From positions 1-42,375 of the forward strand of contig CALMSX010000085.1 of NCBI GenBank assembly GCA_937872515.1: a stretch of 42,375 nucleotides of DNA. Direction: 5' to 3'. Both the position numbers and the translations under genes were made by a program. This stretch comes from an uncultured Bacteroidota bacterium (GTDB taxonomy: Bacteria; Bacteroidota; Bacteroidia; Chitinophagales; Saprospiraceae). Each line of letters starts with the position of its first letter. Position 1 is the first letter of the stretch. Below are positions 1-8,805 of the stretch, piece after piece. Under the pieces are notes generated by a model. It ran no database searches. It was not told the origin of the DNA and saw only the letters and a program-made list of their open reading frames with translations.

Positions 1-8
1 CCTTCACT

Positions 9-47
9 AAATTGATCTGCCAATCAATTTTTTTGGCAAAGCCAAAA
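9..47. terminator. Two adjacent hairpins, terminator-like
   Basis: An inverted repeat with 8-bp perfect arms (AAATTGAT and ATCAATTT, 6-base loop) runs straight into a T tract on the plus strand. A second hairpin (TTTTGGC, loop AAA, GCCAAAA) follows at 31-47. The first looks like a rho-independent terminator for a plus-strand gene to the left of the window. The second could serve the minus-strand ABC-F gene, but no clear T run follows it in that direction. Confidence 0.45.
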
Positions 48-60
48 CCGTTCAGTCATC

Positions 61-193
61 CTAAGCGCAGCGTATTGAACTAAGCGCAGCGTATTGAACT
101 AAGCACAGCGCATTGAACTAAGCGCAGCGTATTGAACTAAGCGCAGCGTATTGAACTAAGTACAGCGCATTGAACTAAGCGCAGCGTATTGCC
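61..193. repeat. 19-bp tandem repeat, seven copies
   Basis: Seven head-to-tail copies of the 19-mer CTAAGCGCAGCGTATTGAA start at 61, 80, 99, 118, 137, 156 and 175. Copies 3 and 6 share the change GTATT to GCATT and also differ near the left end (GCACAGC and GTACAGC), so the array looks like a duplicated three-unit block. A diverged relative (CTTAAGGCGTAGCCGCATTG) continues to the stop codon of the ABC-F gene. The unit has no open frame of note and no spacers, so this is a simple intergenic tandem repeat. Confidence 0.9.
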
Positions 194-214
194 TTAAGGC
201 GTAGCCGCATTGCC

Positions 215-1849
215 CTACTTCCTCTCCACTTCCTTCAAACTCTCCATCCTGTTCCTCGCTAAAAAGTCATCGATGGTTTCAAAGTGTTCGATCACTCTTT
301 TGTTTTTGAACTCAAATACTTTTTGCGACAAGCCTTGCAGGAAGTCCCTGTCGTGAGAAACAAGAATGAGGGTGCCGTCAAAATTGAGCAGGGCCTCTTT
401 CAGTACGTCTTTGGATTTGAGGTCGAGGTGGTTGGTAGGCTCATCGAGGATGAGCAGGTTGACAGGCTCCAGCAGCAGTTTTACCATTGACAAACGCGTG
501 CGCTCTCCTCCGGAGAGAACCCCTACTTTTTTGTCGATGTCGTCGCCCGAAAACATAAAACAGCCAAGGATGGTCTTGAGTTGGGTGCGTACCTCACCTT
601 CGGCCACTTCATCTACGGTTTGGAACACAGTGAGCTCCGGATCCAGCTTGGCCGCCTCGTTCTGGGCAAAGTATCCTATTTTTACATTGTGCCCTATGGT
701 ACACTTGCCCTCGTATTCGATCTCTCCCATGATGGCTTTGATCATGGTCGACTTACCCTCACCGTTTCTACCTACAAAGGATACCTTTTCACCCCGTTTG
801 ATGGTCATGGAGGCGTCGCGGAAGACTACATGGTCGTCGTAATTTTTAGACAGTCCATCTACTGTTACAGGATAGTCGCCCGATCTCACAGACGGTGGGA
901 AACGCAGCTTCAGTGCCGAGTTGTCTACCTCATCCACTTCGATGATTTCCAGTTTTTCCAGCATCCTTTCCACCGAGTTGACCTGGTTGGTCTTAGAGTA
1001 GGTACCCTTAAATCTTTCGATAAATTGTTTGCTCTCCGCTATCATTTTTTGCTGTTCGCGGTACGCCTTCTGCTGGTGGGTCCTGCGGTCTTCTCTCAGC
1101 TGGAGATAGTGCGTATAGTTGGCTTTGTAGTCGTAGATCTTACCCATGGTCAGCTCCACCGTACGGGTAGTGATGTTATCGATAAAGGCCTTGTCGTGCG
1201 AGATCACCATTACCGCCTTGGCCTTGTTGATCAAAAAATCTTCCAACCACACCACCGATTCGATGTCGATGTGGTTGGTAGGCTCATCGAGCAGGATGAG
1301 GTCCGGTTCCTTGAGCAGGATCTTGGCCAATTCGATGCGCATCCTCCAGCCCCCACTGAATTCATTGGTAGGCCTGTTGAAATCCTCTCTTTCGAAACCC
1401 AGACCCAGCAATGTTTTTTCCACCTCGGCATCAAAGTTGACATCCTCCAGTGCGTAGTATTTTTCCCCCAGCTCCGATACATCCTCAATGAGTTTCATGT
1501 ACTCATCAGAGTCGTAATCAGTACGAGTCGCCATTTCATGGTTGAGTCGATCCATTTCATCGCGCATGGCAAACACATGTCCAAAGGCCTTGGAAGTCTC
1601 TTCAAATACAGTACACTCATCTTCTGTGAGCAGGTGCTGCGGCAAATAAGCAATCACCGCATCCTTAGGCGCCCTCACATGGCCCCGGGTAGGCTTGTTC
1701 ACCCCCGCTATAATTTTCATCATTGTCGACTTTCCCGCCCCGTTTTTACCCATCAGTGCGATCTTGTCGTTGGGATTGATAACAAAAGAAATGTTGCTAA
1801 ACAGCGTTTTTCCACTAAATTCTACCGTCAAGCCGTCAATAGAGATCAT
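215..1849 (-). CDS. ABC-F family ATPase (ribosome-associated)
   Basis: This 544-residue protein has two tandem ABC ATPase domains and no membrane segments, the architecture of the ABC-F family, whose members bind the ribosomal E site and relieve stalling or confer antibiotic resistance. Domain 1 shows Walker A GKNGAGKS (about 34-41), signature FSGGW, and Walker B ILLDEPTNHID. Domain 2 shows GRNGEGKS, LSGGERTRL and LLILDEPTNHLD, with H-loops in VISHD and LVSHD. A charged helical linker between about 250 and 305 (RREDRR...YREQQK...ERFK) corresponds to the P-site tRNA interaction motif. Length fits YbiT/YdiF-like members, but I cannot assign the subgroup. It begins with ATG 22 bases downstream of a consensus -7 element and stands alone between intergenic repeats and the defence island. 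Confidence 0.93.
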   Translation of the reverse strand: MISIDGLTVEFSGKTLFSNISFVINPNDKIALMGKNGAGKSTMMKIIAGVNKPTRGHVRAPKDAVIAYLPQHLLTEDECTVFEETSKAFGHVFAMRDEMDRLNHEMATRTDYDSDEYMKLIEDVSELGEKYYALEDVNFDAEVEKTLLGLGFEREDFNRPTNEFSGGWRMRIELAKILLKEPDLILLDEPTNHIDIESVVWLEDFLINKAKAVMVISHDKAFIDNITTRTVELTMGKIYDYKANYTHYLQLREDRRTHQQKAYREQQKMIAESKQFIERFKGTYSKTNQVNSVERMLEKLEIIEVDEVDNSALKLRFPPSVRSGDYPVTVDGLSKNYDDHVVFRDASMTIKRGEKVSFVGRNGEGKSTMIKAIMGEIEYEGKCTIGHNVKIGYFAQNEAAKLDPELTVFQTVDEVAEGEVRTQLKTILGCFMFSGDDIDKKVGVLSGGERTRLSMVKLLLEPVNLLILDEPTNHLDLKSKDVLKEALLNFDGTLILVSHDRDFLQGLSQKVFEFKNKRVIEHFETIDDFLARNRMESLKEVERK

Positions 1850-1871
1850 TTTACCAAATTTTATTGGGTGG

Positions 1872-1879
1872 CAAAGGTA
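1872..1879 (-). promoter_or_regulatory. Bacteroidota -7 element for the ABC-F gene
   Basis: Read on the minus strand the bases are TACCTTTG, a perfect match to the TAnnTTTG -7 consensus of Bacteroidota housekeeping promoters. It lies 22 bases before the ATG. No TTG -33 element is obvious at the usual spacing. Confidence 0.55.
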
Positions 1880-2076
1880 GTAAATTCTTGGTTTTCAGTG
1901 GTTTTTTTTAGGGGCAAGATAGGTGATAGGGGCTCCCATCACTTCGGATGGGACAGGTAGGGACTAGTTGCACATTTTATTATACAGTTTCTCGGCGCAC
2001 AACTTTTAACTTATGGCGCTCAACGCTTTGCGCTTGGCCCATCGGACCTCATCCCTAACACCTATTCTTTATCCAT

Positions 2077-3063
2077 TCACTTCTTCCTCAACTGCTTCAA
2101 ACGGCCTTGATATGACTGTAGATAGTTTCTTTTAGTGTGGTCATTTAGAAAAGAAGCAGCGATCATTATTTCAACTAAAGGTGATTGGTTTGTCATCAAG
2201 ACCATTATATCCTGAAATGTATTTTCTTTGATTTCTGCCATGTTCGCTAATAATGCAAATTGAGTAACGATTTTGCCTTGGGTCAGGTTTCTTGGCAATA
2301 GGCCATCATCCAGCGCGAAATCTTTGTCATCTATATGAATCCGGCTATTAAGCAGGTCATAAGCCGGACTGAGTCGATAATCTCCAAGAGGGGTTTCTAG
2401 GATCGAGAAGTTTTTAAAGTGGGCATCACCATTTGAAAAGAGATAATTAAAGATGAGTAATTTCAAAAGTTTGGGTGCTTCTATCTTATAGGTGGGCAGG
2501 TAATTTTTCATCAATTCAAAAAGCTCCCAATAATGGCCCAGATACTTGTAATGAGGGCCATGTGTTTGCGGGCTTCTTTTTGCCAGAGATGCAAAGTCTT
2601 CCTGAGCCCATTTACTGCCATCTGCTGTTACATCAAATCGTTTTGTGATGTAGGCGGGTGAACCATCTTTAAAAAATATCAATGCATTTTCAGCTGTTTC
2701 TATACCATAAACCTGACGTGCGATTTGCATGGTTAAATGCTCGTTGGCAGGCATTTGATCAGGTCTTATAACGCCTTCTGGTATAGGTTTCAGTATATAC
2801 GTACCCTGTTCACCTATATGGGTGAGTCTTAGCTTGTTTTTTTCAAGCAATACAGAATATTTTTCCTGCACTCCGGATATCGATAGGTATTTTTTGTTTT
2901 CTAAAAAAAGGTCTTTGATGTCAGTGGCAGATGACGGAGCTGTGTAGGGCAGCACATGGGATACTTTTTTTCCCTTAAAAACCCTTTTTAATGCGGTGCT
3001 GCTATAGGTATCAAAACCTTCAGCTAAGGTACCTGGACAATATTTAATTTCCGGTAAACTCAT
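2077..3063 (-). CDS. HipT-like serine/threonine kinase toxin
   Basis: This 328-residue protein is a HipA-family kinase lacking the N-terminal subdomain, which is encoded separately just upstream. Visible elements are the Gly-rich loop region with serines S61 and S63 in YLSISGVQ, the ATP lysine K92 in ILKP, the catalytic loop N-G-D213-A-H-F-K-N and the metal-binding D236 in SPAYDLLN. HipA kinases phosphorylate aminoacyl-tRNA synthetases (GltX for HipA, TrpS for E. coli HipT) and halt translation. The SIS motif matches the dual autophosphorylation site described for HipT of HipBST systems. The start ATG overlaps the stop of the HipS-like gene (ATGA), so the two are translationally coupled. The substrate here cannot be read from sequence. 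Confidence 0.9.
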   Translation of the reverse strand: MSLPEIKYCPGTLAEGFDTYSSTALKRVFKGKKVSHVLPYTAPSSATDIKDLFLENKKYLSISGVQEKYSVLLEKNKLRLTHIGEQGTYILKPIPEGVIRPDQMPANEHLTMQIARQVYGIETAENALIFFKDGSPAYITKRFDVTADGSKWAQEDFASLAKRSPQTHGPHYKYLGHYWELFELMKNYLPTYKIEAPKLLKLLIFNYLFSNGDAHFKNFSILETPLGDYRLSPAYDLLNSRIHIDDKDFALDDGLLPRNLTQGKIVTQFALLANMAEIKENTFQDIMVLMTNQSPLVEIMIAASFLNDHTKRNYLQSYQGRLKQLRKK

Positions 3064-3389
3064 GCCTCATCTATTTTCATAACTTTTACTGCCCCTATGC
3101 TGTCATGGCTGGCAGTAGTGATCAGTAAGCTAAAATGATCTTCCCTGTCGATTCTATTGAGTTTGCATACCACTTGTTTATTGGATCCTTCAGGTAACAT
3201 ATTGTAAAAAAATGGAAACAGGTGGCGTGAGTAAAATTCCTTTTCCCATTTAGGCAGGGTGAGACTAATGCTTTGTTTCGCGAAATTGTTTATCCAATCA
3301 TCATGGTATCGAAATGAAAATGACCCATCATCATACTGGGTAAGAACACCCGCCTCTTCATTTTTGAACAGAACTTTTGCTTTTCTCAT
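3060..3389 (-). CDS. HipS-like small HipA N-terminal protein
   Basis: This 109-residue protein matches the N-subdomain 1 of HipA: an N-terminal beta-rich part (VLFKNEEAGVLTQYDDGSFSF), the conserved LFPFFYNMLPEG segment and a C-terminal DHFSLLITTASHDSIGAV block that aligns with the 'GRDCVGAV' region of HipA. In E. coli HipBST the equivalent split protein HipS, rather than HipB, is the main inhibitor of the kinase. Here it lies between the HTH gene and the kinase gene, with ATGA overlaps at both ends, which gives one tightly coupled operon. The product is full length for this class, not a truncated HipA remnant. Confidence 0.85.
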   Translation of the reverse strand: MRKAKVLFKNEEAGVLTQYDDGSFSFRYHDDWINNFAKQSISLTLPKWEKEFYSRHLFPFFYNMLPEGSNKQVVCKLNRIDREDHFSLLITTASHDSIGAVKVMKIDEA

Positions 3390-3604
3390 TGCCCTGGCAT
3401 TACTTTTTTAACTTTCAGGCACACCTCCATGCCCAACACATCAGCTAATTTTTGCAAGGTCGTTAAAGTTGGATTTCCTTTTCCACTTTCAAATTGTTTT
3501 AAGGTCCTTAGTCCTACGCCCGAAATTTCTGCCAAACTTTCTTGTGTTACCCGTAGGCTTTCCCTCCTATCTTTTATTGTTTTTATCAACTCAGTAAAGT
3601 GCAT
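3386..3604 (-). CDS. HipB-like XRE-family DNA-binding antitoxin
   Basis: This 72-residue protein consists of one helix-turn-helix of the XRE/Cro type (about residues 10-62: RRESLRVTQESLAEISGVG and KFESGKGNPTLTTLQKLADVLG). It is the expected DNA-binding member of a HipBST operon and probably autoregulates it. The ATG (3602-3604) is embedded in the first of four GTGC-N8-GCAC palindromes, the others lying upstream. A -7 element (TACTTTTG on the minus strand) is at 3624-3631. Its stop overlaps the start of the HipS-like gene by ATGA. Confidence 0.88.
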   Translation of the reverse strand: MHFTELIKTIKDRRESLRVTQESLAEISGVGLRTLKQFESGKGNPTLTTLQKLADVLGMEVCLKVKKVMPGQ

Positions 3605-3736
3605 TATATGGCATTATTTAATGCAAAAGTAATGAAAATTTTCAAAATTATCATAAAAAGTGCGGTAAAGTGCACAGTATGGCACGTATACATATTTTTG
3701 AGAAAAAAGTATTATAAAAAGTGCTTTATACTGCAC
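3599..3736 (-). promoter_or_regulatory. hipB promoter with four phased operators
   Basis: Four 16-bp palindromic sites of the form GTGC-N8-GCA(C/T) lie at 3599-3614, 3660-3675, 3670-3685 and 3721-3736. Sites 2 and 3 overlap and are offset by 10 bases. Site 4 extends to 8-bp arms (AAAAGTGC...GCACTTTT, 3717-3740). The start-to-start distances are 61, 10 and 51 bases, close to whole numbers of helical turns, which puts all four on the same face. The -7 element TACTTTTG (minus strand, 3624-3631) lies between site 1, which covers the hipB start codon, and site 2. That layout suits repression by the HipB-like protein, probably as a HipBST complex. Confidence 0.75.
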
Positions 3737-3881
3737 TTTTGTTTGCTAGTAGTAGATGTTGGGTTTGGGGCTAAACAAGAGGTTGTAGATAGGGAGTATG
3801 GCTATAATCCATACACTTTCCCAGGTTTTAGATTCTTTGTTGACTATTGCGATTTAGTAATGTTTGCAATACTGCGTAAGT

Positions 3882-6800
3882 TTAATAGTTCTGATTTTTC
3901 TTAAAGTTTTCTGCTTGTTCAAATATTTCTATATATACTTCATCTCTCTCAACCGGTGGATAGCCAAACTCGTCAAGCAATAGAATAAGTCCAACTTTTA
4001 AAGCTGATTTTATGTCGTCCCGTTTGTTCCAATCAGGAAATTTGGCTTGACCGTCCACTAAATCCTTCACGCCTTTTGCCAGTTTTATCATTTTGTCTTC
4101 CGGATATTTGAAGTCATATTTTATACACAATTCTTTCAAGATGTCATAAAATGCTTTTTCTTCAAAGTCAATACCCAGGGCATCCCCTGCCGAAAATTCT
4201 TTGCGAACTTCCCAAATCAAATCGGTTAGGGCGTTTGCCATTTCTTCATAGACTTCGCTTCTCAGAATGTCATTAGCATCTCGGTTATTGTAGCGTTCAA
4301 CCAGGGCTTGCATTTTTTTTGAGAAATCAATGCCTTTTATCCGGTTCACTTTTCTGATTTCTGCAATTACTTTTGCCAATAACTGCTGAAGCAATTTGAT
4401 TTTTGTATTTGGCAATTTTATTTTATCAATCTTTGCCAAATAGTCTTCATCAAATAGGTCTTGTTCGGCTTCTGCTGCATCACCGAGTTTTAAAATTTCT
4501 TCTACACCGTCACTTTGTAAAGCCTCCTTTATTAATTCCCGTACTTTGGCGTTCATCTGCGCTGTATCGGGGGCATTGCCTTTTGTGAGCTTGAAAATAA
4601 TGGAGCGCACTGCCAGATAAAAGTGTGTGTAATTTCTTTCTTCCTGTATCAATTGTTCGCTTCCTGAACAAATATCATAAGCGGCTTTCAATCGCTTCAC
4701 CAAACCCATAAATCGGGTTTCAAATTCTTTGGTTTTTTGCACATACTCAGCTGCCATATTTAAGGTATTCAGCTGCTGTATGGTCGAGCCGTTGAAATAT
4801 AGCGCACTGTCAAATGTGTGAAACAGCTTGGCCAACAAATCCAAATGATTTCTTACAATTACGACGGATTGGGCAATGTCCTCAAAATTGTCTTTGTCGC
4901 CTTCGCTGTATTGTTTCAGTGCCAAATTCATCTGGTTTTTAATACCAATATAATCCACCACCAATCCTTTGTTTTTCCCTTCATATTTACGATTTACCCT
5001 TGAAATGGTTTGGATCAGATTGTGTCGCTGTATGGGTTTGTCGATGTAAATGCTATCCAGGAACGGCACATCAAAACCGGTAAGCCACATATCTACTACG
5101 ATGGCGATTTTGAAGTTTGATTTCTCATTTTTGAATTGGCGGTCCAGCTCTTTGCGGTAATCCTTTGTACCCAATACCTCATATAGGTCCTGAGCATCGT
5201 CCTGGCCTCTGGTGGCAATGAGTTTAATGCGCTCGATGGGTTTCAGTTCCCGTTTGTCTTTTTCAGTAAGTTCAGCCCCTTCTTCAGCTGCTTTAATTTC
5301 GTTCCATTCGGGTCTCAGGGCAATGATGTTTTTATACAACTCGAAGGCAATTTCCCGGGTGGGGCACACAAACATGGCCTTGCCTTTTACGGTGGAACCT
5401 TCCGAAACTCTGGTTTCATAGTGATTTACAAAATCTTCAGCAACGGCTTTTAGACGATCAGGGTCGCCAATGATAGCGTACATCTGTGCCATTTCTTTTT
5501 TACTCTGATCTAGCTGATTTTCATTGCTTCCCATTTCAGCACACTTGGCGTAATATTCTTCTATTTCTTTGAGTTTGGCATTATTCAGCAGTACTTTCGC
5601 GGCTCTGCCTTCATATACAATCCTCACTGTGATCTCATCTTTCACCGATTCGGTCATGGTATAGGCATCTACCACTTTACCAAACACATCAAGTGTGGCA
5701 TCTATGGGGGTGCCTGTGAAACCTACAAAAGTGGCATTGGGTAATGAATCGTGCAAGTATTTGGCAAAGCCGTAAGTTTTGGTTACGCCTTTACTGGTTA
5801 TTTTTACTTTTTGGTCAAGGTTTACCTGACTGCGGTGCGCTTCATCTGATATGCATATGACATTGGTTCTGTCTGTAAGCAGTGCAGTGTCTTCCGTGAA
5901 TTTGTGAATCGTGGTTAAAAATACCCCACCACTTTGCCTGCCTTGAAGTAGTTCCCTTAGATGGGCTCTGCTTTCAACACTTACCACCGTATTGTCACCT
6001 ATAAAATTTTTAGCATTGGTAAACTGCCCTGATAATTGATCGTCCAAATCGGTGCGGTCGGTAATCAATACTATGGTCGGGCTTGCAAAATATTCACTTT
6101 TCATCAACAGCCTGGTGAGGTAAAGCATGGTAAAACTTTTGCCGCAACCGGTAGCGCCAAAGTAGGTTCCACCTTTTCCATTTCCCGCTGGCTTTTGGGC
6201 TAATTTGATGTTGTCATACAAGGCGCGTGCCGCATAGTATTGGGGATAACGACACACAATTTTTTCGTTTTTCTTTGAACTGTCAGGGATGTAAATGAAG
6301 TTGCTAATAATATCCAACAACCGATTTTTATGAAACATGCCCTGAATAAGTGTAAACATGCTGTTGATGCCATCCATCTCTTTTGCCAGACCTGCGATTC
6401 TCCGCCACGCATAAAAAAACTCATAGGGCGCAAACAAAGAACCTGCCTTATTATTTATACCATCACTGATCACACAAAAGGCATTGTATTTAAAAAGTTC
6501 GGGTATATCCCTACGGTAACGAATGGATAATTGTTTAAACGCATCATAAATGGTAGCCTCTTCTCGTATGGCACTTTTAAATTCAAACACCACCAACGGC
6601 AGCCCATTAATATACACTATGCCGTCTGGTATACGTTTTTCTACACCATAAATTTCCAATTGATTGACAAATCGGTAAATATTGGTGTCAGGCAAATATG
6701 GTGTTGGAGCATCGGCAGCCACATCAAACAATAGCTCATCTTCGGACTGGCTGTGTTTGTTTAAGGCACTGCAGTCTATCAGTTGAATGTAAATGTCTTT

Positions 6801-7097
6801 CTGGTTGCGGTCTTCTCTTTTTAGGATAAAGCCGTCTGAAAGCATTTTAAGAAAGGTCTTGTTGCTTTCGTAAAGGTCGGAAGCCGGAAGGGATTTGAGT
6901 TGAAGAATGATGGACTTGGTTTCGTTTATGGTTATGCTTTGAGCGGCGTATCGTTTTAATAAAAATTTTTGCAAATCTTCCTCGATCAATACTTCGTCAG
7001 GCTTACGGGATATGGTTAGACCCAAGTGGTGCGGAAACCCTTCCTTGTCCAGTAACTGTGTAAACGCCTGTTCTAATTTTTCTTCTGTAAACTTCAT
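3882..7097 (-). CDS. hsdR: Type I restriction endonuclease subunit R
   Basis: This 1071-residue protein has the full HsdR layout. The N-terminal PD-(D/E)xK nuclease has D158 (RIPDG) and E172-F-K174 (VVFEFKS). The SF2 translocase has Walker A GATGCGKS (about 314-321), DEAH box ISDEAH (418-421) and motif III GFTGTP, followed by helicase C-terminal motifs (VVDMWLTGFDVP, IQTISRVNR) and a helical C-terminal region. HsdR cleaves unmodified DNA after ATP-driven translocation by the HsdR2M2S complex. Unusually, its ATG overlaps the stop of the AbiEii toxin gene (ATGA at 7094-7097). It is separated from hsdM and hsdS by the AbiE module and should be transcribed from the abiEi promoter. Confidence 0.96.
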   Translation of the reverse strand: MKFTEEKLEQAFTQLLDKEGFPHHLGLTISRKPDEVLIEEDLQKFLLKRYAAQSITINETKSIILQLKSLPASDLYESNKTFLKMLSDGFILKREDRNQKDIYIQLIDCSALNKHSQSEDELLFDVAADAPTPYLPDTNIYRFVNQLEIYGVEKRIPDGIVYINGLPLVVFEFKSAIREEATIYDAFKQLSIRYRRDIPELFKYNAFCVISDGINNKAGSLFAPYEFFYAWRRIAGLAKEMDGINSMFTLIQGMFHKNRLLDIISNFIYIPDSSKKNEKIVCRYPQYYAARALYDNIKLAQKPAGNGKGGTYFGATGCGKSFTMLYLTRLLMKSEYFASPTIVLITDRTDLDDQLSGQFTNAKNFIGDNTVVSVESRAHLRELLQGRQSGGVFLTTIHKFTEDTALLTDRTNVICISDEAHRSQVNLDQKVKITSKGVTKTYGFAKYLHDSLPNATFVGFTGTPIDATLDVFGKVVDAYTMTESVKDEITVRIVYEGRAAKVLLNNAKLKEIEEYYAKCAEMGSNENQLDQSKKEMAQMYAIIGDPDRLKAVAEDFVNHYETRVSEGSTVKGKAMFVCPTREIAFELYKNIIALRPEWNEIKAAEEGAELTEKDKRELKPIERIKLIATRGQDDAQDLYEVLGTKDYRKELDRQFKNEKSNFKIAIVVDMWLTGFDVPFLDSIYIDKPIQRHNLIQTISRVNRKYEGKNKGLVVDYIGIKNQMNLALKQYSEGDKDNFEDIAQSVVIVRNHLDLLAKLFHTFDSALYFNGSTIQQLNTLNMAAEYVQKTKEFETRFMGLVKRLKAAYDICSGSEQLIQEERNYTHFYLAVRSIIFKLTKGNAPDTAQMNAKVRELIKEALQSDGVEEILKLGDAAEAEQDLFDEDYLAKIDKIKLPNTKIKLLQQLLAKVIAEIRKVNRIKGIDFSKKMQALVERYNNRDANDILRSEVYEEMANALTDLIWEVRKEFSAGDALGIDFEEKAFYDILKELCIKYDFKYPEDKMIKLAKGVKDLVDGQAKFPDWNKRDDIKSALKVGLILLLDEFGYPPVERDEVYIEIFEQAENFKKNQNY

Positions 7098-8095
7098 GTC
7101 CCGGTTTCAATTTTGATGGTCCAGGAAATTGTTTTCATTCTTTCCCGTATCATTTTTAAGGTATCAAAAACTTCTTCTTCCTGTGGGAACTTTCCATACA
7201 CCAAATTTTTAAAGTCCCCGGTATAAAATGTTTTTAACTCGCTCCAAACCTTTTCAAGGTCTTTGAAAATGAGCGCTTCTTTAGGATGATGAATCAACCA
7301 CTTGTTGTTGTTTTTAAAGCTTTTTATATCATCGTTTGCCACCTTTAATAACATCTCATCAAATGCCGGTGAACGTAAAAATGCTAAAAAATTACTCTGT
7401 TTAAGTAGCTGATGTAAATCGTAAGTGTGTCTTATTTTATTTTTTAAATCCTCTATGGGGCTTCCGCTATATGAAAAGCGGACCAAACTCATTATTTTTT
7501 CGCAAATGGTTCTTATGGGTTCTAACGCTAAAACATCAAATGGGAGTAAGCCGTTTTCGGTGGCTATTTCAGTCTGATTATTGTCCATCATCATTTGACC
7601 AACAAAGGAAATGATACTTTTGGTAGTGTGTGGCTCATGGTAACCCAACCAGGTTGATTCCAAAATAATGACATCTCTTACTTGCCCGTAACCGCCTTCA
7701 AATTCTTTGTTATAGGAGTGGGCAGTTTTTCGGTTCATTCCCCTTTTGTGGGTAATACCTTCTATAGCAACCTCCAGCAATACGGTGTCTACAATCGAAC
7801 TAACTGATTTTAGTTTTGATTTTAACCGGCCTTCTGTTTCTTTTTTGTCCCTCAAAATAACCAGGTCGATGTCTTCTGAAAATCGTTCTATCAAATGGTA
7901 ACACTTGGATAGTGCTGTCCCACCTTTAAACACTGTGTCTCTGCCAATTTCATTGCTGAAAATTATAAAAAGAGCGTACGTTACCCAATAGTCTTTCTCT
8001 ACATAAACGGCAGGAATATTCATTTGGTCAGCCGTAAACTGAACGGCTTGTCTGAATAAGGTTTTGTTTTCTTGCAGCCTCATGTAATATTCCAT
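7094..8095 (-). CDS. AbiEii-family nucleotidyltransferase toxin
   Basis: This 333-residue protein belongs to the AbiEii/AbiGii nucleotidyltransferase family, a DNA polymerase beta-like fold. It carries the family motif FKGGTALSK (about 57-64) and the metal-binding SEDIDL (73-78, D75 and D77), with K34-DYW just before. Relatives such as AbiEii and MenT transfer nucleotides to RNA targets, for instance the tRNA 3' end, and stop growth on phage infection. The given start overlaps the AbiEi gene by 16 bases. A second ATG at 8083 (MRLQENK) would give an ATGA overlap like that at the hsdR junction, and is an equally good start. The 3' end overlaps hsdR by four bases. Confidence 0.9.
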   Translation of the reverse strand: MEYYMRLQENKTLFRQAVQFTADQMNIPAVYVEKDYWVTYALFIIFSNEIGRDTVFKGGTALSKCYHLIERFSEDIDLVILRDKKETEGRLKSKLKSVSSIVDTVLLEVAIEGITHKRGMNRKTAHSYNKEFEGGYGQVRDVIILESTWLGYHEPHTTKSIISFVGQMMMDNNQTEIATENGLLPFDVLALEPIRTICEKIMSLVRFSYSGSPIEDLKNKIRHTYDLHQLLKQSNFLAFLRSPAFDEMLLKVANDDIKSFKNNNKWLIHHPKEALIFKDLEKVWSELKTFYTGDFKNLVYGKFPQEEEVFDTLKMIRERMKTISWTIKIETGT

Positions 8096-8805
8096 TTTTC
8101 AGTAGTAGATAAAGCTCTTGCCGCACCTTCCAATTTGTACTTAGTTATGGGGTTCAGTGATTTGAAAAGCGGCTCTGTTACCTCACTTAACTGCAATTGT
8201 TCCAATAAAGCACCCAACAAAGCGCGTGTTGCGGGTGGATACTTCATAGCCAGGCGGACCATGGTAGTAATTTTTTTGAGAGAAAGCTTCTTGATGATGG
8301 CCAAAAAACGTTGGCAGGAAGATTCTACGCCCCCATCGGGTATTTTTTTGATGTAACGAATAGCGTCCAGTAGCTGCAATAGTGGGATATTCTCTTTGGT
8401 GATGGTGTTTTTTTGTTTCACAAAAGTTATCGTATATCGTTCTCTTTTGAAATGGGGACGCACCTGATTTTTGCCGATCTGTATGGTATTACTTACCTGC
8501 GTGCTTAGACCCAATTGATTGTAGATGCTGTAACCGGTAAGATAGCCCGTAATTTTACCGTTTTCCTCCAATAAGTCCTTTACTACCTGTGCCTGATTCG
8601 GTTGTAGCTTGCCAAATGGGGTATTTTCGGGTTTGTAATATCTTCCTTTGGACAGTTTGGCAATTTTACCCGCAGCCACCATGCGGTTTAATGCTTTTAT
8701 GACTGCTTCTTTTTGATTCACCTCCGAGGTAAAGTCAGCATAGGTGAACACATAGCTCCTGGGGAGTCTATCTATGGTAAATGCAACATATTCAGCTATT
8801 TTCAT
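8080..8805 (-). CDS. AbiEi-like antitoxin with winged helix (DUF6088-like)
   Basis: This 241-residue protein starts with a winged-helix region (about 1-60: RSYVFTYADF, KEAVIKALNRMVAAGKIAKLSKGRYY) followed by a segment typical of AbiEi/DUF6088 antitoxins (GYLTGYSIYNQLGLSTQVS) and a helical C-terminus. AbiEi proteins neutralise AbiEii and repress their own operon by binding inverted repeats. Palindromes flank the -7 element directly upstream (8806-8865). The gene overlaps the toxin gene, as is typical of AbiE loci. By position it may control not only the toxin but also hsdR downstream. Confidence 0.82.
   Translation of the reverse strand: MKIAEYVAFTIDRLPRSYVFTYADFTSEVNQKEAVIKALNRMVAAGKIAKLSKGRYYKPENTPFGKLQPNQAQVVKDLLEENGKITGYLTGYSIYNQLGLSTQVSNTIQIGKNQVRPHFKRERYTITFVKQKNTITKENIPLLQLLDAIRYIKKIPDGGVESSCQRFLAIIKKLSLKKITTMVRLAMKYPPATRALLGALLEQLQLSEVTEPLFKSLNPITKYKLEGAARALSTTEKWNIT

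Noticed and set aside
61..193. CRISPR-like repeat
   Set aside because: Units are directly adjacent, without spacers, so it is a plain tandem repeat.
581..1960. 459-aa open frame on the plus strand
   Set aside because: It lies fully antisense to the ABC-F gene and has the composition of a shadow frame with no recognisable domain.
3599..3904. 101-aa plus-strand open frame before hipB
   Set aside because: It runs through the operator array, overlaps the hipB start and hsdR end, and has no recognisable motif.
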